DNA of 64,000 nt from Chryseobacterium sp. MA9 (lineage in GTDB: Bacteria; Bacteroidota; Bacteroidia; Flavobacteriales; Weeksellaceae), in the NCBI RefSeq assembly GCF_024399315.1, contig NZ_CP075170.1, forward strand, positions 2,666,001-2,730,000, in the 5' to 3' direction. Positions 63,395 through 64,000 of the stretch are shown piece after piece (the stretch's first letter is position 1; each line of letters opens with the position of its first letter). Made by a program: the position numbers and the translations under genes. A model generated the notes under the pieces. The model searched no databases. It saw only the letters and a program-made list of their open reading frames with translations, and was not told the DNA's origin.

Positions 63395-63977
63395 TATCAA
63401 TTTCAAAAATATATGGAAGCAACAGACTTCTAACAAACCCAACCTGGAGGAGCTTCTTGGTAAGCTGAAAAAATTCAGAAACCAGAATCTGCGTAAGCTG
63501 ATTGTTGCCAATATTGGATTAATCGTCACCTCATTATTAATTATTTATATCTGGTATCGTTTCCAGCCTCAGATGATTACTACAAAAATCGGGATTGTGC
63601 TTGTCATTCTGGCTATGGTCATGTTCCTTTTTGCCTATAACAGAATGTTTATGGTTTTTTATAAAATTGATCAGACTCAGTCGAACAATGAATATCTCCA
63701 GAGTTTATATGTGGTAAAGAGTAAGCAGAAATTGATGCACACTACCATACTCAATTTATATTTTATTATGCTGTCTCTGGGAATATGCTTTTACATGTAT
63801 GAATACACGTCTAGAATGACGCTTGGCTCAGGTATTCTGACCTATGCCGTAACATTAGCATGGATCGCTTTCAATTGGTTTTATTTAAGACCCAAAACAA
63901 TAAAGAAACAACAGGGAAAACTTGATGAATTAATTAATAAATTTGAAGAGATCAATAATCAATTAAAAGAATTATGA
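63384..63977 (+). CDS. Membrane protein, possible anti-sigma factor
   Basis: A 197-aa protein starting 11 bases inside the sigma-factor gene. The first about 35 residues are soluble (NFKNIWKQQTSNKPNLEELLGKLKKFRNQNLRKL), a size and place that would suit a cytoplasmic anti-sigma region; then four hydrophobic segments follow (about 40-58, 66-84, 118-137, 143-160) and a coiled C-terminus. The family is not recognised. The role is inferred from the operon only. It ends in ATGA with the next gene. Confidence 0.75.
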   Translation: MDTNINFKNIWKQQTSNKPNLEELLGKLKKFRNQNLRKLIVANIGLIVTSLLIIYIWYRFQPQMITTKIGIVLVILAMVMFLFAYNRMFMVFYKIDQTQSNNEYLQSLYVVKSKQKLMHTTILNLYFIMLSLGICFYMYEYTSRMTLGSGILTYAVTLAWIAFNWFYLRPKTIKKQQGKLDELINKFEEINNQLKEL

Positions 63978-64000
63978 GTTCTTCCGACAACAAAAACCAT
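63974..64000 (+). CDS. Start of the next operon gene (cut by the window end)
   Basis: An ATG at 63974 overlaps the previous stop (ATGA) and reads MSSSDNKNH before the window ends. The four-base overlap supports a further coupled gene of the sigma operon. Nothing can be said of its product. Confidence 0.55.

Overview
The window looks like chromosomal DNA of a flavobacterium of the Chryseobacterium / Weeksellaceae type. Reasons: low G+C; promoters of the Bacteroidetes form (TTG, about 20 nt, then TAnnTTTG) and little sign of Shine-Dalgarno sites; type IX secretion (T9SS) C-terminal sorting domains; and many families typical of the group (DUF6702, DUF4919, DUF2490, small double-glycine peptides). 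This is inferred from protein and promoter style. No rRNA gene is present and I name no species.

0-15 kb is mostly housekeeping and secreted proteins: the end of rnhB, yidC, pyrG, a YceI protein, radA, an AcpH-like phosphodiesterase, a DUF6702 protein, a large secreted subtilisin with a T9SS tail, a HupE/UreJ-like membrane protein, and a secreted M1 aminopeptidase. At 15.0-17.6 kb lie two tandem tiny genes for double-glycine (bacteriocin-like) peptides with matching leaders, beside a LytTR regulator and histidine kinase. At 17.7-21.7 kb there is a transport cluster (DUF2490, CitMHS, DAACS symporter, TerC).

21.8-30 kb is the most unusual part. groES and groEL are separated by a four-helix-bundle gene flanked by inverted repeats. 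The 3' end of groEL plus its terminator then recurs twice downstream as sequence-divergent remnants. The stretches so delimited hold an orphan SLATT-type membrane protein, a secreted propeller protein, and a SIR2-TPR protein of the anti-phage NADase type. Two related XRE regulators, each beside a 73-74-nt direct repeat carrying a divergent promoter, follow at 30.2-31.2 kb, then an unrecognised gene.

32-51 kb is a long plus-strand run of small, mostly secreted or lipoprotein genes with few recognisable functions: two SMI1/KNR4 (SUKH) proteins, a kelch protein, DUF4919, DUF5071, DUF2461, a TIMP-like protein, a phosphodiester glycosidase, RibD-C, VOC, a serine hydrolase, CHMI-like and DinB proteins. 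One gene is frameshifted in a poly-A run. At 51.88-52.25 kb, eight perfect DnaA boxes surround a very A+T-rich segment, a strong candidate for the replication origin oriC.

52-64 kb holds a propeller protein, DUF2200, an FMN riboswitch before ribB, a T9SS cargo protein, an outer-membrane beta-barrel receptor, a DUF3575-like protein, an MHS-type transporter, a second DUF4919 protein, and a translationally coupled hydrolase / ECF sigma / membrane-protein operon with a probable autoregulated ECF promoter. The last gene is cut by the window end.
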